NCBI GenBank assembly: GCA_008729055.1
Contig: SDUX01000103.1
Coordinates: 49,234-113,233, forward strand
Direction of reading: 5' to 3'
Source of the DNA: Pyropia haitanensis
Lineage: Eukaryota; Rhodophyta; Bangiophyceae; Bangiales; Bangiaceae
DNA: 64,000 nucleotides
Part shown: one piece after another, positions 23,401-35,723 of the stretch
Position numbering within the stretch: the first letter of the stretch is position 1
How the letters are laid out: each line of letters starts with the position of its first letter
Made by a program: the position numbers and the translations under genes
The notes under the pieces: model-generated
The model's input: the letters and a program-made list of their open reading frames with translations, nothing else
Told to the model about the DNA's origin: nothing
Databases searched by the model: none

Positions 23401-24968
23401 CGCCAATTCGGCCGCCGGATCGTGTGCAGCATCGCTGTAGACGCAAAAGTGGGCAAAAGTGGGCAAAAGTGGGCAAAAGTGGGTAGGAAGTGGGCAAGAA
23501 GTGGGCAAAAAGTGGGCAAAAAGGGGGCCAAATTGGGACACAAATGGGCGATTGGGGGCAAGAAGTTTCCAAAACTGTAAAGAAAATTGACGTGAAAGCC
23601 GCCAGAAAGTCGTCCAACAGTGACCAGAAAGTGCGCCCCGCCACCCAAACTGTCCACTGCGCGTTCCGCCCGTCACACTGGCGTGGACGGTGAGAGGGCG
23701 GAACTTTTGTCGCCGACCGTCACACCTGGCTGTCGGGACCCCCACGTGGCAAAAACCATCCCACAAAATTGACACGTGGAAACCGGCGCTCCACAAAAAA
23801 CACTCGTTGCATCCAACGGACGCGCCAACAAACGGGTCGGCCAACCAGCCCATGCACGACGGTGCGGGTGGAGCCTCGGACATCGAGCGGGCGGATGTAT
23901 GGCTGGAATAAAGGATGCGAGCCAATTCGGCCGCCGGAGCGCGTGCAGCATTGCTGTACACGCAAAAGTGGGCAAAAGTGGGCAACAGTGGGCAAAAGTG
24001 GATAAGAAGCGGCCAACCACCCCATGCACGACCGTGGGGGTCGAACCTCGGACATGGAACGGGCGGATCTATGGCTGGAATGAAGGATGCGCGCCAATTC
24101 GGCCGCCGGATCGTGTGCAGCATCGCTGTAGACGCAAAAGTGGGCAAAAGTGGGCAAAAGTGGGCAAAAGTGGGTAGGAAGTGGGCAAGAAGTGGGCAAA
24201 AAGTGGGCAAAAAGGGGGCCAAATTGGGACACAAATGGGCGATTGGGGGCAAGAAGTTTCCAAAACTGTAAAGAAAATTGACGTGAAAGCCGCCAGAAAG
24301 TCGTCCAACAGTGACCAGAAAGTGCGCCCCGCCACCCAAACTGTCCACTGCGCGTTCCGCCCGTCACACTGGCGTGGACGGTGAGAGGGCGGAACTTTTG
24401 TCGCCGGCCGTCACACCTGGCTGTCGGGACCCCCACGTGGCAAAAACCATCCCACAAAATTGACACGTGGAAACCGGCGCTCCACAAAAAACACTCGTTG
24501 CATCCAACGGACGCGCCAACAAACGGGTCGGCCAACCAGCCCATGCACGACGGTGCGGGTGGAGCCTCGGACATCGAGCGGGCGGATGTATGGCTGGAAT
24601 AAAGGATGCGAGCCAATTCGGCCGCCGGAGCGCGTGCAGCATTGCTGTACACGCAAAAGTGGGCAAAAGTGGGCAACAGTGGGCAAAAGTGGATAAGAAG
24701 CGGCCAACCACCCCATGCACGACCGTGGGGGTCGAACCTCGGACATGGAACGGGCGGATCTATGGCTGGAATGAAGGATGCGCGCCAATTCGGCCGCCGG
24801 ATCGTGTGCAGCATCGCTGTAGACGCAAAAGTGGGCAAAAGTGGGCAAAAGTGGGCAAAAGTGGGTAGGAAGTGGGTAAGAAGTGGGCAAAAAGTGGGCG
24901 AAAAGGGGGCCAAATTGGGACACAAATGGGCAATTGGCGGCAAGGAGTTTCCATAACTGCAAAGAAAG

Positions 24969-24978
24969 TTCACGTGAA
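24969..24978. other. TTCACGTGAA, third CACGTG palindrome, present in subfamily II units
   Basis: A single G to C change relative to subfamily I (AATTGACGTGAAAG to AATTCACGTGAAAG) creates a perfect 10-base palindrome with a CACGTG core. It occurs in each subfamily II unit from here to about 35,830, and in the mosaic unit near 20,150. Subfamilies III and IV have GAGACGAAAG or GAGGCGAAAG instead, so they lack it. Subfamily II therefore has three CACGTG sites per unit; in this unit they are at 24,971, 25,125 and 25,155. Confidence 0.6.
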
Positions 24979-25070
24979 AGTCGCCAGAAAGTGGTCCAAC
25001 AGTGGCCACAAAGTGCGCCCCGCCACCCAAACTGTCCACTGCGTGTTCCGCCCGTCACACTGGCGTGGAC

Positions 25071-25108
25071 GGTGTGAGGGCGGAACTTTTGTCGCCGACC
25101 GTCACACC
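25071..25108. other. Potential hairpin in module C (GGTGTGA ... TCACACC)
   Basis: GGTGTGA at 25,071-25,077 pairs with TCACACC at 25,102-25,108 across a 24-base loop, which itself contains GGCG and CGCC able to pair. The stem is complete only in units with GGTGTGAGGG (subfamilies II, III, IV and the diverged patches). In subfamily I the left arm reads GGTGAGA and the stem is interrupted. A 7-base stem is modest, and function is not shown. Confidence 0.4.
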
Positions 25109-25113
25109 TGGCT

Positions 25114-25127
25114 GTGGGGACCCCCAC
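25114..25127. other. Near-perfect inverted repeat GTGGGG-AC-CCCCAC next to CCACGTGG
   Basis: Six-base arms with a 2-base centre lie directly against the CACGTG palindrome at 25,125-25,130. The form is found in most subfamily II units and in the few III units with CTGTGGGGACC (41,968, 45,413, 63,628). Other units have CTGTCGGGACC, which breaks the left arm. It is a short symmetrical element of unknown meaning. Confidence 0.4.
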
Positions 25128-27627
25128 GTGGCAAAAAGCATTCCACAAAATTGACACGTGGAAACCGGCGCTCCACAAAATACTCGTTGCATCCAACGGA
25201 CGCGCCAACAAACGGGTCGGCCAACCACCCCATGCACGACGGTGCGGGTGGAACCTCGGACGTCGAGCGGGCGGATGTATGGCTGGAATAAAGGATGCGA
25301 GCCAATTCGGCCGCCGGAGCGCGTGCAGCATTGCTGTACACGCAAAAGTGGGCAAAAGTGGGCAACAGTGGGCAAAAGTGGGTAAGAAGCGGCCGACCAC
25401 CCCATGCACGACCGTGCGGGTGGAACCTCGGACATGGAGCGGGTGGATCTATGGCTGGAATGAGGGATGCGCGCCAATTCGGCCGCCGGATCGTGTGCAG
25501 CATCGCTGTAGACGCAAAAGTGGGCAAAAGTGGGCAAAAGTGGGCAAAAGTGGGTAGGAAGTGGGTAAGAAGTGGGCAAAAAGTGGGCGAAAAGGGGGCC
25601 AAATTGGGACACAAATGGGCAATTGGCGGCAAGGAGTTTCCATAACTGCAAAGAAAATTCACGTGAAAGTCGCCAGAAAGTGGTCCAACAGTGGCCACAA
25701 AGTGCGCCCCGCCACCCAAACTGTCCACTGCGTGTTCCGCCCGTCACACTGGCGTGGACGGTGTGAGGGCGGAACTTTTGTCGCCGACCGTCACACCTGG
25801 CTGTGGGGACCCCCACGTGGCAAAAAGCATTCCACAAAATTGACACGTGGAAACCGGCGCTCCACAAAATACTCGTTGCATCCAACGGACGCGCCAACAA
25901 ACGGGTCGGCCAACCACCCCATGCACGACGGTGCGGGTGGAACCTCGGACGTCGAGCGGGCGGATGTATGGCTGGAATAAAGGATGCGAGCCAATTCGGC
26001 CGCCGGAGCGCGTGCAGCATTGCTGTACACGCAAAAGTGGGCAAAAGTGGGCAACAGTGGGCAAAAGTGGGTAAGAAGCGGCCGACCACCCCATGCACGA
26101 CCGTGCGGGTGGAACCTCGGACATCAAGCGGGTGGATCTATGGCTGGAATGAAGGATGCGCGTCAATTCGGCCGCCGGATCGTGTGCAGCATCGCTGTAG
26201 ACGCAAAAGTGGGCAAAAGTGGGCAAAAGTGGGCAAAAGTGGGTAGGAAGTGGGTAAGAAGTGGGCAAAAAGTGGGCGAAAAGGGGGCCAAATTGGGACA
26301 CAAATGGGCAATTGGCGGCAAGGAGTTTCCATAACTGCAAAGAAAATTCACGTGAAAGTCGCCAGAAAGTGGTCCAACAGTGGCCACAAAGTGCGCCCCG
26401 CCACCCAAACTGTCCACTGCGTGTTCCGCCCGTCACACTGGCGTGGACGGTGTGAGGGCGGAACTTTTGTCGCCGACCGTCACACCTGGCTGTGGGGACC
26501 CCCACGTGGCAAAAAGCATTCCACAAAATTGACACGTGGAAACCGGCGCTCCACAAAATACTCGTTGCATCCAACGGACGCGCCAACAAACGGGTCGGCC
26601 AACCACCCCATGCACGACGGTGCGGGTGGAACCTCGGACGTCGAGCGGGCGGATGTATGGCTGGAATAAAGGATGCGAGCCAATTCGGCCGCCGGAGCGC
26701 GTGCAGCATTGCTGTACACGCAAAAGTGGGCAAAAGTGGGCAACAGTGGGCAAAAGTGGGTAAGAAGCGGCCGACCACCCCATGCACGACCGTGCGGGTG
26801 GAACCTCGGACATGGAGCGGGTGGATCTATGGCTGGAATGAGGGATGCGCGCCAATTCGGCCGCCGGATCGTGTGCAGCATCGCTGTAGACGCAAAAGTG
26901 GGCAAAAGTGGGCAAAAGTGGGCAAAAGTGGGTAGGAAGTGGGTAAGAAGTGGGCAAAAAGTGGGCGAAAAGGGGGCCAAATTGGGACACAAATGGGCAA
27001 TTGGCGGCAAGGAGTTTCCATAACTGCAAAGAAAATTCACGTGAAAGTCGCCAGAAAGTGGTCCAACAGTGGCCACAAAGTGCGCCCCGCCACCCAAACT
27101 GTCCACTGCGTGTTCCGCCCGTCACACTGGCGTGGACGGTGTGAGGGCGGAACTTTTGTCGCCGACCGTCACACCTGGCTGTCAGGACCCCCACGTGGCA
27201 AAAAGCATTCCACAAAATTGACACGTGGAAACCGGCGCTCCACAAAATACTCGTTGCATCCAACGGACGCGCCAACAAACGGGTCGGCCAACCACCCCAT
27301 GCACGACGGTGCGGGTGGAACCTCGGACGTCGAGCGGGCGGATGTATGGCTGGAATAAAGGATGCGAGCCAATTCGGCCGCCGGAGCGCGTGCAGCATTG
27401 CTGTACACGCAAAAGTGGGCAAAAGTGGGCAACAGTGGGCAAAAGTGGGTAAGAAGCGGCCGACCACCCCATGCACGACCGTGCGGGTGGAACCTCGGAC
27501 ATGGAGCGGGTGGATCTATGGCTGGAATGAGGGATGCGCGCCAATTCGGCCGCCGGATCGTGTGCAGCATCGCTGTAGACGCAAAAGTGGGCAAAAGTGG
27601 GCAAAAGTGGGCAAAAGTGGGTAGGAA

Positions 27628-30385
27628 GTGGGTAAGAAGTGGGCAAAAAGTGGGCGAAAAGGGGGCCAAATTGGGACACAAATGGGCAATTGGCGGCAAG
27701 GAGTTTCCATAACTGCAAAGAAAGTTCACGTGAAAGTCGCCAGAAAGTGGTCCAACAGTGGCCACAAAGTGCGCCCCGCCACCCAAACTGTCCACTGCGT
27801 GTTCCGCCCGTCACACTGGCGTGGACGGTGTGAGGGCGGAACTTTTGTCGCCGACCGTCACACCTGGCTGTGGGGACCCCCACGTGGCAAAAAGCATTCC
27901 ACAAAATTGACACGTGGAAACCGGCGCTCCACAAAATACTCGTTGCATCCAACGGACGCGCCAACAAACGGGTCGGCCAACCACCCCATGCACGACGGTG
28001 CGGGTGGAACCTCGGACGTCGAGCGGGCGGATGTATGGCTGGAATAAAGGATGCGAGCCAATTCGGCCGCCGGAGCGCGTGCAGCATTGCTGTACACGCA
28101 AAAGTGGGCAAAAGTGGGCAACAGTGGGCAAAAGTGGGTAAGAAGCGGCCGACCACCCCATGCACGACCGTGCGGGTGGAACCTCGGACATGGAGCGGGT
28201 GGATCTATGGCTGGAATGAGGGATGCGCGCCAATTCGGCCGCCGGATCGTGTGCAGCATCGCTGTAGACGCAAAAGTGGGCAAAAGTGGGCAAAAGTGGG
28301 CAAAAGTGGGTAGGAAGTGGGTAAGAAGTGGGCAAAAAGTGGGCGAAAAGGGGGCCAAATTGGGACACAAATGGGCAATTGGCGGCAAGGAGTTTCCATA
28401 ACTGCAAAGAAAATTCACGTGAAAGTCGCCAGAAAGTGGTCCAACAGTGGCCACAAAGTGCGCCCCGCCACCCAAACTGTCCACTGCGTGTTCCGCCCGT
28501 CACACTGGCGTGGACGGTGTGAGGGCGGAACTTTTGTCGCCGACCGTCACACCTGGCTGTGGGGACCCCCACGTGGCAAAAAAGCATTCCACAAAATTGA
28601 CACGTGGAAACCGGCGCTCCACAAAATACTCGTTGCATCCAACGGACGCGCCAACAAACGGGTCGGCCAACCACCCCATGCACGACGGTGCGGGTGGAAC
28701 CTCGGACGTCGAGCGGGCGGATGTATGGCTGGAATAAAGGATGCGAGCCAATTCGGCCGCCGGAGCGCGTGCAGCATTGCTGTACACGCAAAAGTGGGCA
28801 AAAGTGGGCAACAGTGGGCAAAAGTGGGTAAGAAGCGGCCGACCACCCCATGCACGACCGTGCGGGTGGAACCTCGGACATCAAGCGGGTGGATCTATGG
28901 CTGGAATGAAGGATGCGCGTCAATTCGGCCGCCGGATCGTGTGCAGCATCGCTGTAGACGCAAAAGTGGGCAAAGTGGGCAAAAGTGGGCAAAAGTGGGT
29001 AGGAAGTGGGTAAGAAGTGGGCAAAAAGTGGGCGAAAAGGGGGCCAAATTGGGACACAAATGGGCAATTGGCGGCAAGGAGTTTCCATAACTGCAAAGAA
29101 AATTCACGTGAAAGTCGCCAGAAAGTGGTCCAACAGTGGCCACAAAGTGCGCCCCGCCACCCAAACTGTCCACTGCGTGTTCCGCCCGTCACACTGGCGT
29201 GGACGGTGTGAGGGCGGAACTTTTGTCGCCGACCGTCACACCTGGCTGTGGGGACCCCCACGTGGCAAAAAGCATTCCACAAAATTGACACGTGGAAACC
29301 GGCGCTCCACAAAATACTCGTTGCATCCAACGGACGCGCCAACAAACGGGTCGGCCAACCACCCCATGCACGACGGTGCGGGTGGAACCTCGGACGTCGA
29401 GCGGGCGGATGTATGGCTGGAATAAAGGATGCGAGCCAATTCGGCCGCCGGAGCGCGTGCAGCATTGCTGTACACGCAAAAGTGGGCAAAAGTGGGCAAC
29501 AGTGGGCAAAAGTGGGTAAGAAGCGGCCGACCACCCCATGCACGACCGTGCGGGTGGAACCTCGGACATGGAGCGGGTGGATCTATGGCTGGAATGAGGG
29601 ATGCGCGCCAATTCGGCCGCCGGATCGTGTGCAGCATCGCTGTAGACGCAAAAAGTGGGCAAAAGTGGGCAAAAGTGGGCAAAAGTGGGTAGGAAGTGGG
29701 TAAGAAGTGGGCAAAAAGTGGGCGAAAAGGGGGCCAAATTGGGACACAAATGGGCAATTGGCGGCAAAGGAGTTTCCATAACTGCAAAGAAAATTCACGT
29801 GAAAGTCGCCAGAAAGTGGTCCAACAGTGGCCACAAAGTGCGCCCCGCCACCCAAACTGTCCACTGCGTGTTCCGCCCGTCACACTGGCGTGGACGGTGT
29901 GAGGGCGGAACTTTTGTCGCCGACCGTCACACCTGGCTGTCAGGACCCCCACGTGGCAAAAAGCATTCCACAAAATTGACACGTGGAAACCGGCGCTCCA
30001 CAAAATACTCGTTGCATCCAACGGACGCGCCAACAAACGGGTCGGCCAACCACCCCATGCACGACGGTGCGGGTGGAACCTCGGACGTCGAGCGGGCGGA
30101 TGTATGGCTGGAATAAAGGATGCGAGCCAATTCGGCCGCCGGAGCGCGTGCAGCATTGCTGTACACGCAAAAGTGGGCAAAAGTGGGCAACAGTGGGCAA
30201 AAGTGGGTAAGAAGCGGCCGACCACCCCATGCACGACCGTGCGGGTGGAACCTCGGACATGGAGCGGGTGGATCTATGGCTGGAATGAGGGATGCGCGCC
30301 AATTCGGCCGCCGGATCGTGTGCAGCATCGCTGTAGACGCAAAAGTGGGCAAAAGTGGGCAAAAGTGGGCAAAAGTGGGTAGGAA
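27628..30385. repeat. Higher-order repeat copy 2: four subfamily II units
   Basis: The markers of copy 1 recur in the same order: AAAGTTCACGTG near 27,722, ACATCAAGCGGG and GCGTCAATTC near 28,880-28,920, and CTGTCAGGACC near 29,940. Small 1-base indels are the main differences from copy 1. After this copy the periodic order breaks down: the next ACATCAAGCGGG and CTGTCAGGACC are both found in one unit at about 33,210-33,535. Confidence 0.8.
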
Positions 30386-32452
30386 GTGGGTAAGAAGTGG
30401 GCAAAAAGTGGGCGAAAAGGGGGCCAAATTGGGACACAAATGGGCAATTGGCGGCAAGGAGTTTCCATAACTGCAAAGAAAATTCACGTGAAAGTCGCCA
30501 GAAAGTGGTCCAACAGTGGCCACAAAAGTGCGCCCCGCCACCCAAACTGTCCACTGCGTGTTCCGCCCGTCACACTGGCGTGGACGGTGTGAGGGCGGAA
30601 CTTTTGTCGCCGACCGTCACACCTGGCTGTGGGGACCCCCACGTGGCAAAAAGCATTCCACAAAATTGACACGTGGAAACCGGCGCTCCACAAAATACTC
30701 GTTGCATCCAACGGACGCGCCAACAAACGGGTCGGCCAACCACCCCATGCACGACGGTGCGGGTGGAACCTCGGACGTCGAGCGGGCGGATGTATGGCTG
30801 GAATAAAGGATGCGAGCCAATTCGGCCGCCGGAGCGCGTGCAGCATTGCTGTACACGCAAAAGTGGGCAAAAGTGGGCAACAGTGGGCAAAAGTGGGTAA
30901 GAAGCGGCCGACCACCCCATGCACGACCGTGCGGGTGGAACCTCGGACATGGAGCGGGTGGATCTATGGCTGGAATGAGGGATGCGCGCCAATTCGGCCG
31001 CCGGATCGTGTGCAGCATCGCTGTAGACGCAAAAGTGGGCAAAAGTGGGCAAAAGTGGGCAAAAGTGGGTAGGAAGTGGGTAAGAAGTGGGCAAAAAGTG
31101 GGCGAAAAGGGGGCCAAATTGGGACACAAATGGGCAATTGGCGGCAAGGAGTTTCCATAACTGCAAAGAAAATTCACGTGAAAGTCGCCAGAAAGTGGTC
31201 CAACAGTGGCCACAAAGTGCGCCCCGCCACCCAAACTGTCCACTGCGTGTTCCGCCCGTCACACTGGCGTGGACGGTGTGAGGGCGGAACTTTTGTCGCC
31301 GACCGTCACACCTGGCTGTGGGGACCCCCACGTGGCAAAAAGCATTCCACAAAATTGACACGTGGAAACCGGCGCTCCACAAAATACTCGTTGCATCCAA
31401 CGGACGCGCCAACAAACGGGTCGGCCAACCACCCCATGCACGACGGTGCGGGTGGAACCTCGGACGTCGAGCGGGCGGATGTATGGCTGGAATAAAGGAT
31501 GCGAGCCAATTCGGCCGCCGGAGCGCGTGCAGCATTGCTGTACACGCAAAAGTGGGCAAAGTGGGCAACAGTGGGCAAAAGTGGGTAAGAAGCGGCCGAC
31601 CACCCCATGCACGACCGTGCGGGTGGAACCTCGGACATGGAGCGGGTGGATCTATGGCTGGAATGAGGGATGCGCGCCAATTCGGCCGCCGGATCGTGTG
31701 CAGCATCGCTGTAGACGCAAAAGTGGGCAAAAGTGGGCAAAAGTGGGCAAAAGTGGGTAGGAAGTGGGTAAGAAGTGGGCAAAAAGTGGGCGAAAAGGGG
31801 GCCAAATTGGGACACAAATGGGCAATTGGCGGCAAGGAGTTTCCATAACTGCAAAGAAAATTCACGTGAAAGTCGCCAGAAAGTGGTCCAACAGTGGCCA
31901 CAAAGTGCGCCCCGCCACCCAAACTGTCCACTGCGTGTTCCGCCCGTCACACTGGCGTGGACGGTGTGAGGGCGGAACTTTTGTCGCCGACCGTCACACC
32001 TGGCTGTGGGGACCCCCACGTGGCAAAAAGCATTCCACAAAATTGACACGTGGAAACCGGCGCTCCACAAAATACTCGTTGCATCCAACGGACGCGCCAA
32101 CAAACGGGTCGGCCAACCACCCCATGCACGACGGTGCGGGTGGAACCTCGGACGTCGAGCGGGCGGATGTATGGCTGGAATAAAGGATGCGAGCCAATTC
32201 GGCCGCCGGAGCGCGTGCAGCATTGCTGTACACGCAAAAGTGGGCAAAAGTGGGCAACAGTGGGCAAAAGTGGGTAAGAAGCGGCCGACCACCCCATGCA
32301 CGACCGTGCGGGTGGAACCTCGGACATGGAGCGGGTGGATCTATGGCTGGAATGAGGGATGCGCGCCAATTCGGCCGCCGGATCGTGTGCAGCATCGCTG
32401 TAGACGCAAAAGTGGGCAAAAGTGGGCAAAAGTGGGCAAAAGTGGGTAGGAA

Positions 32453-32968
32453 GTGGGTAAGAAGTGGGCAAAAAGTGGGCGAAAAGGGGGCCAAATTGGG
32501 ACACAAATGGGCAATTGGCGGCAAGGAGTTTCCATAACTGCAAAGAAAATTCACGTGAAAGTCGCCAGAAAGTGGTCCAACAGTGGCCACAAAGTGCGCC
32601 CCGCCACCCAAACTGTCCACTGCGTGTTCCGCCCGTCACACTGGCGTGGACGGTGTGAGGGCGGAACTTTTGTCGCCGACCGTCACACCTGGCTGTGGGG
32701 ACCCCCACGTGGCAAAAAGCATTCCACAAAATTGACACGTGGAAACCGGCGCTCCACAAAATACTCGTTGCATTCAACGGACGCGCCAACAACGGGTCGG
32801 CCAACCACCCCATGCACGACGGTGCGGGTGGAACGTCGGACGTCGAGCGGGCGGATGTATGGCTGGAATAAAGGATGCGAGCCAATTCGGCCGCCGGAGC
32901 GCGTGCAGCATTGCTGTACACGCAAAAGTGGGCAAAAGTGGGCAAAAGTGGGCAAAAGTGGGTAGGAA
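32453..32968. repeat. Short unit of 516 bp with a single hybrid A/B module
   Basis: This unit is 173 bases shorter than its neighbours. Its single module begins as A (GAATAAAGGATGCGAGCC, GGAGCGCGTGCAG, CTGTACACGC) and ends as B (GGGCAAAAGTGGG in place of GGGCAACAGTGGG, then GTGGGTAGGAAG). The switch therefore lies between 32,920 and 32,945, inside the GTGGGCAAAA array. One module has been lost by exchange between A and B. It also carries private substitutions near 32,773 (CATTCAACGG) and 32,833 (GAACGTCGGACG). Confidence 0.9.
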
Positions 32969-35723
32969 GTGGGTAAGAAGTGGGCAAAAAGTGGGCGAAA
33001 AGGGGGCCAAATTGGGACACAAATGGGCAATTGGCGGCAAGGAGTTTCCATAACTGCAAAGAAAATTCACGTGAAAGTCGCCAGAAAGTGGTCCAACAGT
33101 GGCCACAAAGTGCGCCCCGCCACCCAAACTGTCCACTGCGTGTTCCGCCCGTCACACTGGCGTGGACGGTGTGAGGGCGGAACTTTTGTCGCCGACCGTC
33201 ACACCTGGCTGTCAGGACCCCCACGTGGCAAAAAGCATTCCACAAAATTGACACGTGGAAACCGGCGCTCCACAAAATACTCGTTGCATCCAACGGACGC
33301 GCCAACAAACGGGTCGGCCAACCACCCCATGCACGACGGTGCGGGTGGAACCTCGGACGTCGAGCGGGCGGATGTATGGCTGGAATAAAGGATGCGAGCC
33401 AATTCGGCCGCCGGAGCGCGTGCAGCATTGCTGTACACGCAAAAGTGGGCAAAAGTGGGCAACAGTGGGCAAAAGTGGGTAAGAAGCGGCCGACCACCCC
33501 ATGCACGACCGTGCGGGTGGAACCTCGGACATCAAGCGGGTGGATCTATGGTTGGAATGAAGGATGCGCGTCAATTCGGCCGCCGGATCGTGTGCAGCAT
33601 CGCTGTAGACGCAAAAGTGGGCAAAAGTGGGCAAAAGTGGGCAAAAGTGGGTAGGAAGTGGGTAAGAAGTGGGCAAAAAGTGGGCGAAAAGGGGGCCAAA
33701 TTGGGACACAAATGGGCAATTGGCGGCAAGAAGTTTCCATAACTGCAAAGAAAATTCACGTGAAAGTCGCCAGAAAGTGGTCCAACAGTGGCCACAAAGT
33801 GCGCCCCGCCACCCAAACTGTCCCACTGCGTGTTCCGCCCGTCACACTGGCGTGGACGGTGTGAGGGCGGAACTTTTGTCGCCGACCGTCACACCTGGCT
33901 GTGGGGACCCCCACGTGGCAAAAAGCATTCCACAAAATTGACACGTGGAAACCGGCGCTCCACAAAATACTCGTTGCATCCAACGGACGCGCCAACAAAC
34001 GGGTCGGCCAACCACCCCATGCACGACGGTGCGGGTGGAACCTCGGACGTCGAGCGGGCGGATGTATGGCTGGAATAAAGGATGCGAGCCAATTCGGCCG
34101 CCGGAGCGCGTGCAGCATTGCTGTACACGCAAAAGTGGGCAAAAGTGGGCAACAGTGGGCAAAAGTGGGTAAGAAGCGGCCGACCACCCCATGCACGACC
34201 GTGCGGGTGGAACCTCGGACATGGAGCGGGTGGATCTATGGCTGGAATGAGGGATGCGCGCCAATTCGGCCGCCGGATCGTGTGCAGCATCGCTGTAGAC
34301 GCAAAAGTGGGGCAAAAGTGGGCAAAAGTGGGCAAAAAGTGGGTAGGAAGTGGGTAAGAAGTGGGCAAAAAAGTGGGCGAAAAGGGGCCAAATTGGGACA
34401 CAAATGGGCAATTGGCGGCAAGGAGTTTCCATAACTGCAAAGAAAATTCACGTGAAAGTCGCCAGAAAGTGGTCCAACAGTGGCCACAAAGTGCGCCCCG
34501 CCACCCAAACTGTCCACTGCGTGTTCCGCCCGTCACACTGGCGTGGACGGTGTGAGGGCGGAACTTTTGTCGCCGACCGTCACACCTGGCTGTGGGGACC
34601 CCCACGTGGCAAAAAAGCATTCCACAAAATTGACACGTGGAAACCGGCGCTCCACAAAATACTCGTTGCATCCAACGGACGCGCCAACAAACGGGTCGGC
34701 CAACCACCCCATGCACGACGGTGCGGGTGGAACCTCGGACGTCGAGCGGCGGATGTATGGCTGGAATAAAGGATGCGAGCCAATTCGGCCGCCGGAGCGC
34801 GTGCAGCATTGCTGTACACGCAAAAGTGGGCAAAAGTGGGCAACAGTGGGCAAAAGTGGGTAAGAAGCGGCCGACCACCCCATGCACGACCGTGCGGGTG
34901 GAACCTCGGACATGGAGCGGGTGGATCTATGGCTGGAATGAGGGATGCGCGCCAATTCGGCCGCCGGATCGTGTGCAGCATCGCTGTAGACGCAAAAGTG
35001 GGCAAAAGTGGGCAAAAGTGGGCAAAAGTGGGTAGGAAGTGGGTAAGAAGTGGGCAAAAAGTGGGCGAAAAGGGGGCCAAATTGGGACACAAATGGGCAA
35101 TTGGCGGCAAGGAGTTTCCATAACTGCAAAGAAAATTCACGTGAAAGTCGCCAGAAAGTGGTCCAACAGTGGCCACAAAGTGCGCCCCGCCACCCAAACT
35201 GTCCACTGCCGTGTTCCGCCCGTCACACTGGCGTGGACGGTGTGAGGGCGGAACTTTTGTCGCCGACCGTCACACCTGGCTGTGGGGACCCCCACGTGGC
35301 AAAAAAGCATTCCACAAAATTGACACGTGGAAACCGGCGCTCCACAAAATACTCGTTGCATCCAACGGACGCGCCAACAAACGGGTCGGCCAACCACCCC
35401 ATGCACGACGGTGCGGGTGGAACCTCGGACGTCGAGCGGGCGGATGTATGGCTGGAATAAAGGATGCGAGCCAATTCGCCGCCGGAGCGCGTGCAGCATT
35501 GCTGTACACGCAAAAGTGGGCAAAGTGGGCAACAGTGGGCAAAAGTGGGTAAGAAGCGGCCGACCACCCCATGCACGACCGTGCGGGTGGAACCTCGGAC
35601 ATGGAGCGGGTGGATCTATGGCTGGAATGAGGGATGCGCGCCAATTCGGCCGCCGGATCGTGTGCAGCATCGCTGTAGACGCAAAAGCAAAAGTGGGCAA
35701 AAGTGGGCAAAAGTGGGTAGGAA

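Larger units (their letters stand above)
16100..24870. repeat. Mixed block: subfamily I units with interspersed diverged patches
   Basis: Most units here are still subfamily I (steps 689-691) but four stretches differ: about 16,113-16,440, 18,873-19,060, 19,630-20,650 and 22,990-23,400. The diverged stretches share variants such as GGTGTGAGGG and, in three of them, GAAGCTCGGACGTCGAG (near 16,290, 20,430 and 23,180). Several B modules have GATCGTG instead of GATGGTG from about 20,650 on. Unit steps include 682, 677 and 693 where small indels occur. The arrangement looks like an array boundary where two subfamilies have been mixed by unequal exchange or conversion. No gene is present. Confidence 0.85.
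24872..27627. repeat. Higher-order repeat copy 1: four subfamily II units, 2,756 bp
   Basis: The four successive 689 bp units are distinguishable: the first has AAAGTTCACGTG (near 24,966), the second has ACATCAAGCGGG and GCGTCAATTC in module B (near 26,120-26,165), and the fourth has CTGTCAGGACC (near 27,180). The next four units repeat this order of markers at 2,756-2,758 base spacing. The starting unit of the four is an arbitrary choice. Confidence 0.8.
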
